In this document: positions 46,124 to 56,235 of the stretch, one piece after another | Position numbering within the stretch: position 1 is the first letter of the stretch | Layout of the letters: each line of letters starts with the position of its first letter | Origin: Axinella damicornis | Taxonomy: Eukaryota; Porifera; Demospongiae; Axinellida; Axinellidae | Reading direction: 5' to 3' | DNA length: 64,000 nucleotides | NCBI GenBank assembly: GCA_963931865.1 | Contig: OZ007514.1 | Location: 9,674,508-9,738,507 of the forward strand | Notes under the pieces: model-generated | What the model saw: the letters and a program-made list of their open reading frames with translations, nothing else | Databases searched by the model: none | Told to the model about the DNA's origin: nothing | Program-made: the position numbers and the translations under genes

Positions 46124-46699
46124 TAGCTCCCCCTGGGGCCCAGTCCCACGCATGCTCTAGCTCCCCTTGGGGACAGTCCCATGCAGACCAATCTCCACCA
46201 CTCCCTCAGGGACTAGTTACAGTGATGATCCTCACACTGCTGCTAGCTTTGTGGCAACGATGACACCCCCGCACTCCACAGCTCTCCAGCAGAGGGTCTC
46301 CCTTCTCCTCCCACCCCTCTCCTCCTGCTCCCAGCATCCTCCTTGAATTGAGGGGATCTCTTCTCTGCAGAGGGTGCTTGCTCAGTGACTCTGCCCACTT
46401 GTGCCCAGCCAACCTGGATTGGAGAGAAGAGAGAGAGGGGCACTATGGACATCAAAGATATCAATCCAAGCTAAGTGTACTGTTACTCACTTTGTGTGTA
46501 TGGTGTGTGTGTATGTGGTGGGAGGGTGGGTGAATAGGTGTGGCATGTGGGATAGGAAAGGGTTCTTCGAGCTATCTGTTCTGTGTTCATCGCCAACGGG
46601 AATAATTAATGGGCTGAGTCTGAGTGAGCCCCACAGTAGATGAAGTGTTATTCTTGTTCTGTTTGTAACAGGCACATGAGTCATCAAGGGCACATCGAG

Positions 46700-47276
46700 C
46701 CGCCGAAGGCGGCGAGAGGGCATGCAACTTTCATAGACGGCAAAATGGTGAGTGTTACTAAATATAGAATTCAAAATTTTGAGTGTATAAGCACATGAAC
46801 CGTAGATGCACGCTCCTTATGCGGTCATGCTTGTACTTACGAGATGGCTGACATTCCATCTGCAGTGTTCGTCTTTGACGAGGGCCTAGCTACCTAGCAT
46901 GAGCTCCTTTCGATGCTATCATTCCCTCCCTCCAACTTACGCAACAGCAAATGTTGAACTGTTCTGCTGTTGTCGAGAGCGGCGAATGTTGGCTAGCATC
47001 CGGCGATACTTTCTCCGAATCTGGGCCTGCAACACTGGTAGGAGAGCTACCCGGACTAGAAGAAGTACTTGGGCTATAGATCGCTTGGATGGCGTTTCTA
47101 TATACCGAAATTGGTAGCACTCATCTTCTTTGCCCAGGAAAAGTTCAATTGAACATCCGTAACCGTACCATGCACGCAATTTCACGTGCTTGATCGGAAA
47201 TGTTATTTTTAGTAACACTAAGCACTATGCCGTCTATACGTGCGCTATAGGAAGTTGCATGCCCTCCTTTGGCGTC
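46700..47276. mobile_element. Terminal inverted repeat element, GAGGGCATGCAAC ends
   Basis: Inverted ends share GAGGGCATGCAACTT, then ATAGACGGCA and AGTGTTACT motifs, over about 60 bp. The interior (about 450 bp) has an open minus-strand frame of 94 codons without recognised homology. Target duplication not determined. Confidence 0.65.
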
Positions 47277-47309
47277 ATATAATTATCGCATGCAAATGAT
47301 GGAGAATTC

Positions 47310-47475
47310 ATTGCGGTCACTTATCAACTTGTGAAAATGTGCCCTGTTATATACTGCTAGATGGTTTGAATTAGCCTGCCTGACTCACAGTTCATGTGTT
47401 GTGTACTTTCTGCGACATTCTGTGGCGCAAGGTTGTGCTAAGCTCAGTTACATAATCTGCTCGCGCATTCGCTCA
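47310..47475. repeat. Dispersed repeat with CTGCTAGATGG core, copy 1
   Basis: About 165 bp nearly identical to 51335-51498 in the same orientation, including TATATACTGCTAGATGGTT and GCCTGACTCACAGTTCATG. A short diverged relative is at about 12514-12560. Confidence 0.75.
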
Positions 47476-47565
47476 GGCTCACCCCACCATTCTTCAGGTA
47501 TGCTATAATCCGATGCAATATTCTGTGGAAACACTGTCACATCTCTACTTAGAGCTGCGCCACGA

Positions 47566-47740
47566 TTGTGACTGGGGTCCACGTGGACGATACTAGGTTG
47601 TTCAGTTTGATATGAAGCCAAAGCGGAAGCTCAGTTCGAGTGAAGCAGAGACCTGATTGTGACTGGGGGTTGACGATATCAGGATTCTTCAGTTTGATAC
47701 GAAGCTGAAGAGGAAGCTTGGTGCCAGTGGAGCAGAGACC
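47566..47740. repeat. 90-bp tandem duplication
   Basis: Two diverged copies start GATTGTGACTGGGG and end GAGCAGAGACC, sharing TTCAGTTTGATA and GAAGCNNAAGNGGAAGCT patterns. One frame of copy 2 is open but no protein is recognised. Confidence 0.75.
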
Positions 47741-47881
47741 ATGATAGGTGAACGACAGCGAGTTCAGCTAGAATCATGTGACTAACTAACATGCACGCAT
47801 GTGTTACACTTATCAGAGTGACCACCCCAGTTGACAAGGTACAGGACCAGGCTATCCAATGCACCTAGGTCTGAGGGTAGG

Positions 47882-47970
47882 TAGCCTTGTTCTCAGGCTC
47901 CTCCCCATCTTTTTGTCGCATACTGTACAGTATGCGACAAAAGCTGGGGAGGAGCCTGGGAATGAGGCTA
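47882..47970. mobile_element. Foldback element, TAGCCTTG variant
   Basis: 89 bp with long arms meeting at GTATGCGACAAAA and its complement. Flanks GAGGGTAGG and AAGGATAGG match at 7 of 9 positions. A second element begins only 8 bp later. Confidence 0.8.
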
Positions 47971-47978
47971 AGGATAGG

Positions 47979-48507
47979 TAGCCTCGTTCTAGCAACTGAA
48001 TAAAGTGTGCATCACACGAGTGTGGAAACGTGGAAACGTTTCCGGAAACAAATGCGCACCCGTCTAATACATACCCTAAGGTCCTGACCATGCCCATCAA
48101 TCAATTAATGAGGCTTGATAATCTACGGTCCCAGGCCCACGCACCGCTTTAGGTTGCATGAAAGAATGCGGAGGGCCTGGTATGTTTCCTCACGTGCGTG
48201 ACGTCGAGGGTAGAAAGGTGGTAGAAAGGACTTAATTGTACGTGGGCGAACTGGGGCTCAGAACAGTAAGAAGAGCGAAGGTACGAGGTAACTTACCACA
48301 CGTATCTAGCTAGCGGGCGGCGACTGCCATACACACCAAGCGTTGAACATGTAGTTGGCTGAACAATACGCAAAACTTCGCTTATTCGTTCTGAAAATTT
48401 TGGCCGTTTTCGATTACGTAATGCCCACGTGGCGAAACATACCAGGCTCTCCCCGCTTACCGTACTGCAAGCGACGAAAAGCTGGGCTGGGCCTGGGAAC
48501 CAGGCTA
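47979..48507. mobile_element. 529-bp composite element with TAGCCTCG ends and 9-bp duplication
   Basis: Starts TAGCCTCGTTC and ends GGCCTGGGAACCAGGCTA; exact flanks AAGGATAGG at 47970-47978 and 48508-48516. Its interior is not a simple hairpin and includes a diverged inner foldback (about 48128-48185). It shows the family can move longer, non-palindromic cargo. Confidence 0.85.
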
Positions 48508-49962
48508 AAGGATAGGTACACCATGCACATTTCACTACACAGAATGTACTTAGGCCTGCAACTAATGCTAGGCCTTCCAAAAATTGTACGAGCTGCTCCT
48601 GCTCTGGGTTAGGCAGAACATGGTAGCCTAGAATAATTATAGCAGACAATAATTGGCTCCACATTTTATACAACCCTACTGGTTGCAACACTTGTGGGGT
48701 TTGTGGTCACTTGGTGGATATTCATAGTCATCATGAATAATACTAGACGAATGCAGAACATTGTGGGGCGAGCCTGAGCGAGTACAGTTGTCAAATGTGC
48801 ATGGAGCAGTTGCATGAGCATGTGTCACTGACAGATGCATGTGCATGACTGTCAGTGCATGTCATCTGAATGTGACGGAGAGCATAGCATGACTTAGAAG
48901 TTATGACACTAAAAGTACACCCATGCACTTCACAGCAACTGCGAATCAGGATAGCCGAAGCAGTCTGGTAGGTAGGCCCAGGAGAACTCTCTTTGTTGTC
49001 GCCACCGGAGGGCGACTTTCTCATTCTCTGCTGATGCCAGATCTGTGTCTTGACAGTGCATGTCACAGTGAGTTACAGTGAGTTAAGTGTTACCGAGCGC
49101 AGACCAGTCAAGTTCCCATCCTCTGGCAATAGCTGAAGCAGCAGTCTAACACACCGTGATGGTTTATAGCTATTAAAACCTGCATGCATGCTAGCTAGCT
49201 CAGTAGCCTAGCTAATGCACACCACGATGTGCTCTGCATGCAGGACATGAGGCACTCTCCCCGTCTTCATGAAATGCTTTAGCCCCTCACCGCGCGCTAT
49301 AGTCTCCATCCTTGTTGAGGTAGACCGTTCATGGTTGGCATGGCTATGTCGTTGACGTTGGCAATGGTGAGTTCGTTTGTGGTTTGAATTAACGCATGAC
49401 GCAATGACACGCAAAATACGAGCAGGAAGTGATTTACGGCACGACGTACGATAGAAATATATAAATATACACAGCAAACTCGTCTATGTGGGGCTCGCTC
49501 AGGCTCGCCCCAATTACTGCGTCCATATCCACACACTAGGCCTTGGCATATAATGCTCAACGTTTATAGAATAATGCTTTGCAGCACTGCTCATTTAGTT
49601 AGCCAATTATGCTCTGATTTAAGGGGAAAATGCTCATGAAAATGCTCATGATATTGCGGAATGACTTGCCCCTGAGTAGCTGAGCCAGGTAATTTTGGGC
49701 AGAAATCTGACTAGGCTCATTCCCAGGTGCCCGAAAGGTGGAGAGGAGCATCTGGTATCCACTTTCTCCATACATTTCGTCAAGATATGTTATGTCAGCT
49801 GAAACAACACGGACAAATGTTTGTACCGAGCCCTCACCAAGTCTGTCAGGTAACATGTGATTGAAAATGATTAAAAGATGCTGGATTGTGCTCAAATAAT
49901 GCTCAGTGCTCACAACTATGCATAATGCTCGTTTTAGTGCTAGCCTTATATGCCAAGGCCTA

Positions 49963-49963
<1 letters not shown>

Positions 49964-50008
<45 letters not shown>
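49964..50008. repeat. CA microsatellite
   Basis: About 22 uninterrupted CA units. Confidence 0.95.
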
Positions 50009-50010
<2 letters not shown>

Positions 50011-50484
50011 CACACTCAGAGGAGGTTGGACACGGTCATGTGACCTACAAATTTATATGTACATGTTGTATACCGAATTGTGTTCTCGGTAGTCTTTATT
50101 AGTATCTCCACAAACTTGGCATCATTCGAAAGCTCCAGTAGAGTAGATTCTGAATATGCCGTCAACCCCGGGTCACTTAGGCTGTACCGTCTCTTGAGAA
50201 GGATCAGCCGCGCGGGATGGCAGAGAAGCCACACTCCCGGTACTCCACCAACTGGAAGCCTTCCCAACCTGCAACATACTCCTACCTTTCAAACTCCCAA
50301 ACTGCAGCTTCACTTCTCGTTGGAAATTTCGATTCCCTTGGTCCCAGGCTTGGGAACGAGGCTGGCGAAACGTAAAACACGCAATTATTTCTGTTCAAGC
50401 GCAGCACATAGTCACGTGCGCAGAAAATGTGTCCGGCCTCTCTGCAACACACTCACAACATACTAGCCCAACATTCTCACATGT

Positions 50485-50485
<1 letters not shown>

Positions 50486-50527
<42 letters not shown>
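50486..50527. repeat. CA microsatellite
   Basis: About 20 CA units. Confidence 0.95.
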
Positions 50528-50529
<2 letters not shown>

Positions 50530-50544
50530 GAAACACATAGTTAC

Positions 50545-50760
50545 AGTATAGCGAGAAATTTGGGTATAGGTGCAAATTTTCATGTAAACAGCTGAAATGC
50601 CTTCAGAAGATGATGCACATTGCCTACTTTTACACAATGATACACATAATGGTGTCGGTCGTTACCTGTTGAGGCAATATGCACAATGGTGAGAGGGTAC
50701 CACATCTACACGTACGTACAAGGCTGATATCTTGGCCTCAGTTTTTGGCGAGGAATTTCG
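50545..50760. repeat. Dispersed repeat, copy 2
   Basis: Shorter copy of the repeat at 2000-2330, with the shared block TTGAGGCAATATGCACAATG and GTGAGAGGGTACC. Confidence 0.65.
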
Positions 50761-51334
50761 ACAAATTGCCGCCTTGCAGGTTGCCGGGATACTTGCCGAT
50801 CATCACTTCATGACGTGTTGCACTTCCCACAGCCATGTTATCATCGCAAGCTAACAGGTGTAGACGGGTCAATTGGAGTCTCCATCTCCCGCAATATCTC
50901 CATCTCCCGCAATATGGTACACACACTCACAGTCTCACACACACTCATACACACAAAAGAGAGGGTGCAAAAACTTGTGGGAGCAGCTGGGATTCAAGAC
51001 CTACGTACATGTAGATCATCTGAATAATTGCCGATGGTCTTGCATATGGCACTACTAACTATCACAAATGCTCACTTTGTGACATCATCGAATGTGGCTG
51101 CAATGTCGATCATCTTCTCCTGTTGTCGGCTGGAATGCATGTGCATGCATTCTGCAAGAGGATCCAGTCCTTTCACCACGCCCCTCTGGAGGTGTGACAG
51201 CAAATGGCACTGCAGAATAGAGGCAGTAAACTTCTATTAACTATGCTCCTCTCAGATTCTAAACCATAATACTGAGGTCAGTGCATTCACTGTACAGCCA
51301 CCCCAAGACTGACTAGCTGTATCACACTCTTATG

Positions 51335-51498
51335 TCATTGCGGTCACTCATCAACTTGTGATAATGTGCCCTGCTATATACTGCTAGATGGTTAGAATTA
51401 GCCTGCCTGACTCACAGTTCATGTGTTGTGTACTTTCTGCGACGTATTCTGTGGCCCAAGGTTGTGCTAAGCTCATGCAGTTACATAATCTGCTCCAC
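51335..51498. repeat. Dispersed repeat with CTGCTAGATGG core, copy 2
   Basis: Second copy; identity over about 160 bp with small indels against 47310-47475. No inverted ends or coding capacity seen. Confidence 0.75.
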
Positions 51499-51720
51499 AT
51501 TCTGCTCGTGTTACATTCCTAGAAACATTACGTCACCATTTCTGCAACCACAAGGAAGGAAAACAGAAAATTCCGTTCACCAGACTATTATTTACCCTCC
51601 GCGTGCAAAAAATGGTCTGGGAAAGAGACTACCCAGACCGCCTGAGGCCTCTTACCTACACTCTGTACTACAGTGGGTAGGAGGTTCAAAGGCACCGCCT
51701 GTGGTTTATATTCCACAGCC

Positions 51721-51838
51721 ATGATGACTCAGTGTTTATGGGATTAGACCATGACTCAGTGTTTATGGGATTAGACCATGACTCAGTGTTTATGGGATTA
51801 GACCATGACTCAGTGTTTATGGAATTAGACCATGGCTG
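51721..51838. repeat. 27-bp tandem repeat carrying TGACTCA and TGTTTAT motifs
   Basis: Four copies of a 27-bp unit built on ATGACTCAGTGTTTATGGGA and TTAGACC. Each unit has a perfect TGACTCA (AP-1 consensus) followed by a forkhead-like TGTTTAT at fixed spacing. Confidence 0.85.
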
Positions 51839-52121
51839 AGCGCATTCTGGAGTGTTGGAACATGCAAGGATCTCTAATTCAGGTAGCTAACTAGCTATAG
51901 TACAAGCCAGTTAGACTATGCCCTTTCGTGATTTATGAGAAATCCCACTCGAGGCTGTGAGGCTGTTCATTTAGACCACTCCGCTGCGCCTCGTGGTCCA
52001 AATAAACAGCCTCCCGTGATTATTTCCCATAAACTCCTCAAGGCCATAGTATAACTATACGTAGACCCACGGTACGTGGCCGTCCCACGGTGGCCAATTG
52101 CAAGTACCCAGGCTCATGGTA

Positions 52122-52492
52122 GTCTCGGAACCAGACCCTTCGTGTGGGGGAGGAGGAAAGGGTCTGGGCACATGCCTACATTCAAGTTGTCCTCACGGAA
52201 TGCAATTATGTGTGGTAATTAGCGATCAACTGCGATACCACGCGTACGATCACAGTCGATCTGCTCAACTTTTGTCAGACACTCGTGGGTAAACGCGGTA
52301 CAGCACAGCGATTTGCCGCGTCTAGTCGCTGGCGACACGGAAAGCCTGGAGAAAAATCATTTCCCTGACGTCATTTGAAATCAACGCTTCTGATTCGTTA
52401 GGTCAACATTCCGACCTGGGGACAACTCGATTGTGAGATGGTGCCCAGACCCTTTCCTCCTCCCCCGCGCGAAGGGTCTGGTTCCGAGACTA
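52122..52492. mobile_element. 371-bp foldback element, TAGTCTCGG subfamily
   Basis: Arms of about 52 bp (TAGTCTCGGAACCAGACCCT and complement) surround about 260 bp of unique-looking sequence. Flanks GGCTCATGG and GGCTCACAG match at 7 of 9 bases. A one-armed relative is at about 43271-43325 and a short one at 60279-60326. Confidence 0.8.
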
Positions 52493-52892
52493 GGCTCACA
52501 GTGGTCCTACATGACCTGCCTGTTGTGGGGTGGATGGCCACCGTGAGTCTGAGTGGGTCGACCGTAGGAAGCCACCGTATGCTCAGGCAAGGATTATTAT
52601 CCTTGGCTCCTGGTATGCTATAGTACTATACCATTTTTATGTATTTTTAATGAACGAGGCTATTGCCACCGACCACTCGGTGGTAATTGAAGCCACGAAA
52701 TATCTGTTGCCGCCGATCGGTGGCAATAAGAAATATGAAATACCTATTGGCACCGATCGGTGGTACTTGGATACCTATTGGCACCGGTGGGCCGTACCGC
52801 TGTGCTGACGCGGCGCGCGCGGATCCGGATATCCAGATCGACGACATTAATTTAGATCACATGACTAGTAACAGCATGCACGCTAGCGAGAG

Positions 52893-53312
52893 ATGGAGGG
52901 CCGGGGAGAAACTGAGCTCGAGCTCAAGGAAGGAGCGAGATTCTATAGTTTTGAAGAGGTTGAGAAGGCCTTGGCTGAACTGAAAGAGAAACATCACCAT
53001 CCGTTTCGAGTGTTCAATAGCCAAACCGTGAAGGATGCTAACCTTCGGCGGTTAAAGGCGAAGAATCCATGTGATCCCATAGATGAGAAATGGCGGTACA
53101 CCTACTACGGTGTTAGGTGTGTCCACTTTGGAAATCCACGTCAAAGAGGTAAGGGATTGAGACCCAATCAACAGCATAGCAAAATGTTTGCCATGGGTTG
53201 CCCTGCCAAGATTACCATTGTGTACGATCGTCTAGCAAAACCGAGCAAAACTGCTTCTGGTGCGGGAGTGTTACCTCGAACATAGCCATCACCAATTCCG
53301 TGCCTTTTCAAG
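52893..53312 (+). pseudogene. ZSWIM/MULE-like transposase fragment, FAR1 zinc domain
   Basis: Starts MEGRGETELELKEGARFYSF and continues through FRVFNSQTVKDANLRRL to RYTYYGVRCVHFG, GLRPNQQ and GCPAKITIVYDRL. The Cys pair and a shifted-frame LEHSHH give the C-C-H-H pattern of FAR1-type domains found in ZSWIM and MULE transposases. The frame breaks near 53250, so LLLVRECYLEHSHH is read in another frame. Confidence 0.65.
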
Positions 53313-53740
53313 GTGGTGTCAGATTTTGAAGTACCAAAGGAGAAACGTGATTCTGTCCGTGACATCCTACACCGAATTGTTCATACAAAGAATGCAGATG
53401 AGTACAGTGATCTAAAAGAGGAATTGCTGGAGGAAATAAATGACAAATTCAAGAACTGGGACACCTGCCAAAGCATGTGGCCATGGGTTTCGTTCCAACG
53501 AGACGAGTTCCTTCATTTTGCCAACAACTAACAATCGGCTCGAGAGCAGTCACAGCAATTCAAGCTGAAACAGACATCTCATCAGTCTGACTCCTTGCCA
53601 GAGATGTTCCAGAAGCTGCTCCTCCAGATTAGTACCTGTGCTTCTGAGTACTCACATACAGCATTTCAAGAAGAGTTTAAAACATCGACCAGTGCTGATG
53701 ACCAGATACCTGGAGTTAAACAGATCAAGTCAGTTTTGTA
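53313..53740 (+). pseudogene. ZSWIM/MULE-like transposase fragment, C-terminal part
   Basis: Reads EKRDSVRDILHRIVHTKNAD and later WPWVSFQRDEFLHFANN, then in another frame NNRLESSH followed by a third frame LKQTSHQSD. The T-N-N-R-x-E-S-x-H motif is typical just after the catalytic domain in ZSWIM-like transposases. At least two frame changes lie at about 53528-53570. Confidence 0.6.
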
Positions 53741-54279
53741 CTAACTATGCTGCTGACCTTATTGTGGAGCAAAGGGACTATGGCTTTGTGGCAAATGTGA
53801 CTGTTAGTGGTTCAACTTTTTTGTGTGGTTTGTGATGCTGCTATGTCATGTTTGTGTTGCTTTGGCGTTTTGCCATGTGTGCAAATATTTCTAAATCGCA
53901 AATTCGGAAATAATATGGTACCAAAATCTAGATTCTAGTGGAGCTAGTATCCCGGACCAGCCTACAGTACGCGTGATCCCTTGTGAAGTTGGACAAGACT
54001 CGACTGCGCAGGTCGGTGTCAATAGGTGAATTGCGGCCGGGTTGCCACCGATCGGTGGCAATAGCGGCTCAGTGGTCTTTGTCACCACCGACCGATCGGT
54101 GTCAATAGCCACTCCGATTTTGAATAATTATACGGACAGGAACCCCAAGCTCACCCTTCTGTCTGAGGTATAGGCAGCTCTGATGCAAATTCACCTGCAA
54201 GCCTCCTCCAGAGTCTTTCAAGAAGAACATTGTAAATATCGCAGAGATACATGTACACGATCACACTTGCACAGATCAC

Positions 54280-54313
54280 TAGTCTCGTTCCCAGACCCCT
54301 GGGAACGAGTCTA
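54280..54313. mobile_element. 34-bp minimal foldback element
   Basis: Only the two ends remain: TAGTCTCGTTCCCAGACC joined directly to the complementary right end. Flanks AGATCAC and TGATCAC are nearly identical. Confidence 0.7.
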
Positions 54314-55619
54314 ACTGATCACAGTCATGTAAGCTTGCATTACGTCATCAAGTTTATCGCCAGAGCTAGAGCTAGAGGTTTATATTCTCCAAGCACGTTG
54401 CGAGAAGAGGCCAGTAGGAGAGAGAGAACAGGTTTGTTGGCTGCCACTAGAAATTAGAATAGGGTGGGTGGCCAGGGTTAGTCTGCTGACTCTGTGATTG
54501 CATGCAATATCCTTGGAAGTTCACGAAGTCCCCCCCACACAAAGGCAGTAGCAGAACTTGTACGTTGTGCATGTATGTTATGACAGAGGCAGTTCATTAA
54601 CTGTCTGTTTCAAGAGTGACAGGTGATCGCTCAGTTTCTTGTATGGGTGCTGGGATGGGATTCTAGGATCATTGCAATATTAAATATTGTTATCCAGGAG
54701 CGCATGATGACATCATTGTTTTTTCACGGCAGAGGAGGAAGAGTGTGTGACTGGCAAAAATTTGAAACAGGTGGAATCTCTGGCGTGTACTAAAAATAGA
54801 ACACGTGAGCTCAACACGTTGGCTTCATCGCGGATATCACGCCACTGTACTCGTAGTAAGTTGCTAGCTAGCTGTAAATGGAAGCGCTCAATTAAAGCTC
54901 GAAGTCTGCATTCTCACAGCCCTTATTGACACAAAGCCATTTGTTCTGCGTTGCTACTCGAGCCTGAAAGTCGAAGATGGGGAGAAACGGTACCGTGGAT
55001 GATTGTTGAAGGGGGTGGCATTGGCCCAGTTCTGTCTCTGACTGATAGTCCTCTGGCTCGAGATCAACCATTTCGCAGCTGTACCGTTTCTCACGCTCTG
55101 TTCTCACCCGCAATCTAGCTACAATGTAACTGGATGTGCTATTATTAGTACATGTGAAAGATTCTGCTTTCACCACGGGAGAATACGAAGTCACACACTC
55201 TTCCTCCTCCACCGTGAAAAAACAATGATGTCATCATGCGCTCTTGTGTTATCCAATGAGTGAGTATGTCAAGGGGACATAAATGTATGGCTTCAGGCAG
55301 TACTTGTACCAAAACACCAAGGATTTAAATGAACCACTGGCACAGCACGACAACCAGATGTCGGTCTTTCACCTTTTTAGGTTACAACTTTTCATTCCCA
55401 AACTGCACACAGGACTGTACTCAGCCATCCTGAGTACATACAGTATGCCTTGTTGCACTACGTACGAGTGTATACCGTATTTCCGTGAATAGACGCCACA
55501 GTGTTTATTAAGTCCTTTTTCTCTTGATACGTGTACGTGTATAATCAAATTAGACTTTATCGACGCTTTCTCTTCTCTCTCCTTTCCTCCTATGCCATCC
55601 CTTCCCCTCTACATTGTAC

Positions 55620-55990
55620 ATAATACATGTATTCTTCCCTCCCTCCCACCATCCTGTCTCTGTCCCCACTCTCTTTTCTTCCACTCTCCCTCCCACCCTC
55701 CCTCTCTCCCTCCCTCCCTCCCTCCCTCCCTCCCTCCCTCCCTCCCTCCCTCCTTCCCTCCCTCCCTTCCTCCCCCTCCCTGACCTAATCCTCCCTCCCT
55801 CTCTCCCTCCCTCTCCACTTCCTCCCTCTCTCCTTTCTCTCTCCTTTCTTCCACTCACCCTCCCACCCTCCTTTCACCCCTCCTTCCCTCCCTCCCTTCC
55901 ACCCCTTCTTCCCTCCCTCACTCCCTTCCACCCCTTCTTCCCTCCCTCCCTCCCTTCTTCCCCCATTCCTCCCTCTGTCATCCATCCCCA
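55620..55990. repeat. Polypyrimidine tract before a MON1 exon
   Basis: Nearly 370 bases are almost pure C and T on the plus strand, mostly CCCT units, ending at the 3' splice site before 55992. Long Pro/Ser or Arg/Gly/Glu frames here are artefacts. Confidence 0.9.
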
Positions 55991-55991
55991 G

Positions 55992-56145
55992 CCTGCTACC
56001 AGATTCTGAGTGTGCTTACCAACACCCAGCTGCAGCAATCGTTTGAGCGCAACCCGGACTTTGACCTCAGATACCTCCTCCAGGGATCTGAGAAGTTCGT
56101 GGATAACATCCTGAACTTGGTGGACACTGACTCCTTCTTGCTGGG
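55992..56145 (+). CDS. MON1: MON1 exon, intact
   Basis: The acceptor CCATCCCCAG ends a polypyrimidine region of nearly 400 bases; the donor is GTAAAT. The exon carries the conserved longin-domain segment with [15 protein letters not shown] and DSFLLG. It leaves two bases of a Gly codon. A partial copy of its 3' end follows directly in the intron. Confidence 0.85.
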
Positions 56146-56203
56146 GTAAATGTATTTGTATTTAGAGGATGTGTATACAATATCCTGAACATGGTGGACA
56201 CCA

Positions 56204-56235
<32 letters not shown>

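Larger units (their letters stand above)
52658..54110 (+). mobile_element. Mutator/ZSWIM-type DNA transposon, decayed
   Basis: Inverted ends GGCTATTGCCACCGACC and GGCTATTGACACCGATC carry several internal GATCGGTGGCAATA repeats. Between them lie pieces of a transposase of the FAR1/ZSWIM type: an N-terminal FAR1-like zinc domain and a C-terminal segment after the catalytic core. The DDE core and SWIM motif are not seen. No clear target duplication was found. The interior is about 1.45 kb. It may be a relative of whatever enzyme moves the 9-bp-duplicating foldbacks, but its ends differ from theirs. Confidence 0.7.

Noticed and set aside
48293..48691. 132-codon minus-strand frame
   Set aside because: It runs across the boundary of the composite foldback element 47979-48507, so most of it is transposon sequence in chance frame.
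49599..50267. Open minus-strand stretches such as LLELSNDAKFVEILIKTTEN and VQTFVRVVSADITYLDEMYG
   Set aside because: Protein-like, but no family recognised and no convincing splice pairs; left as unassigned rather than called.
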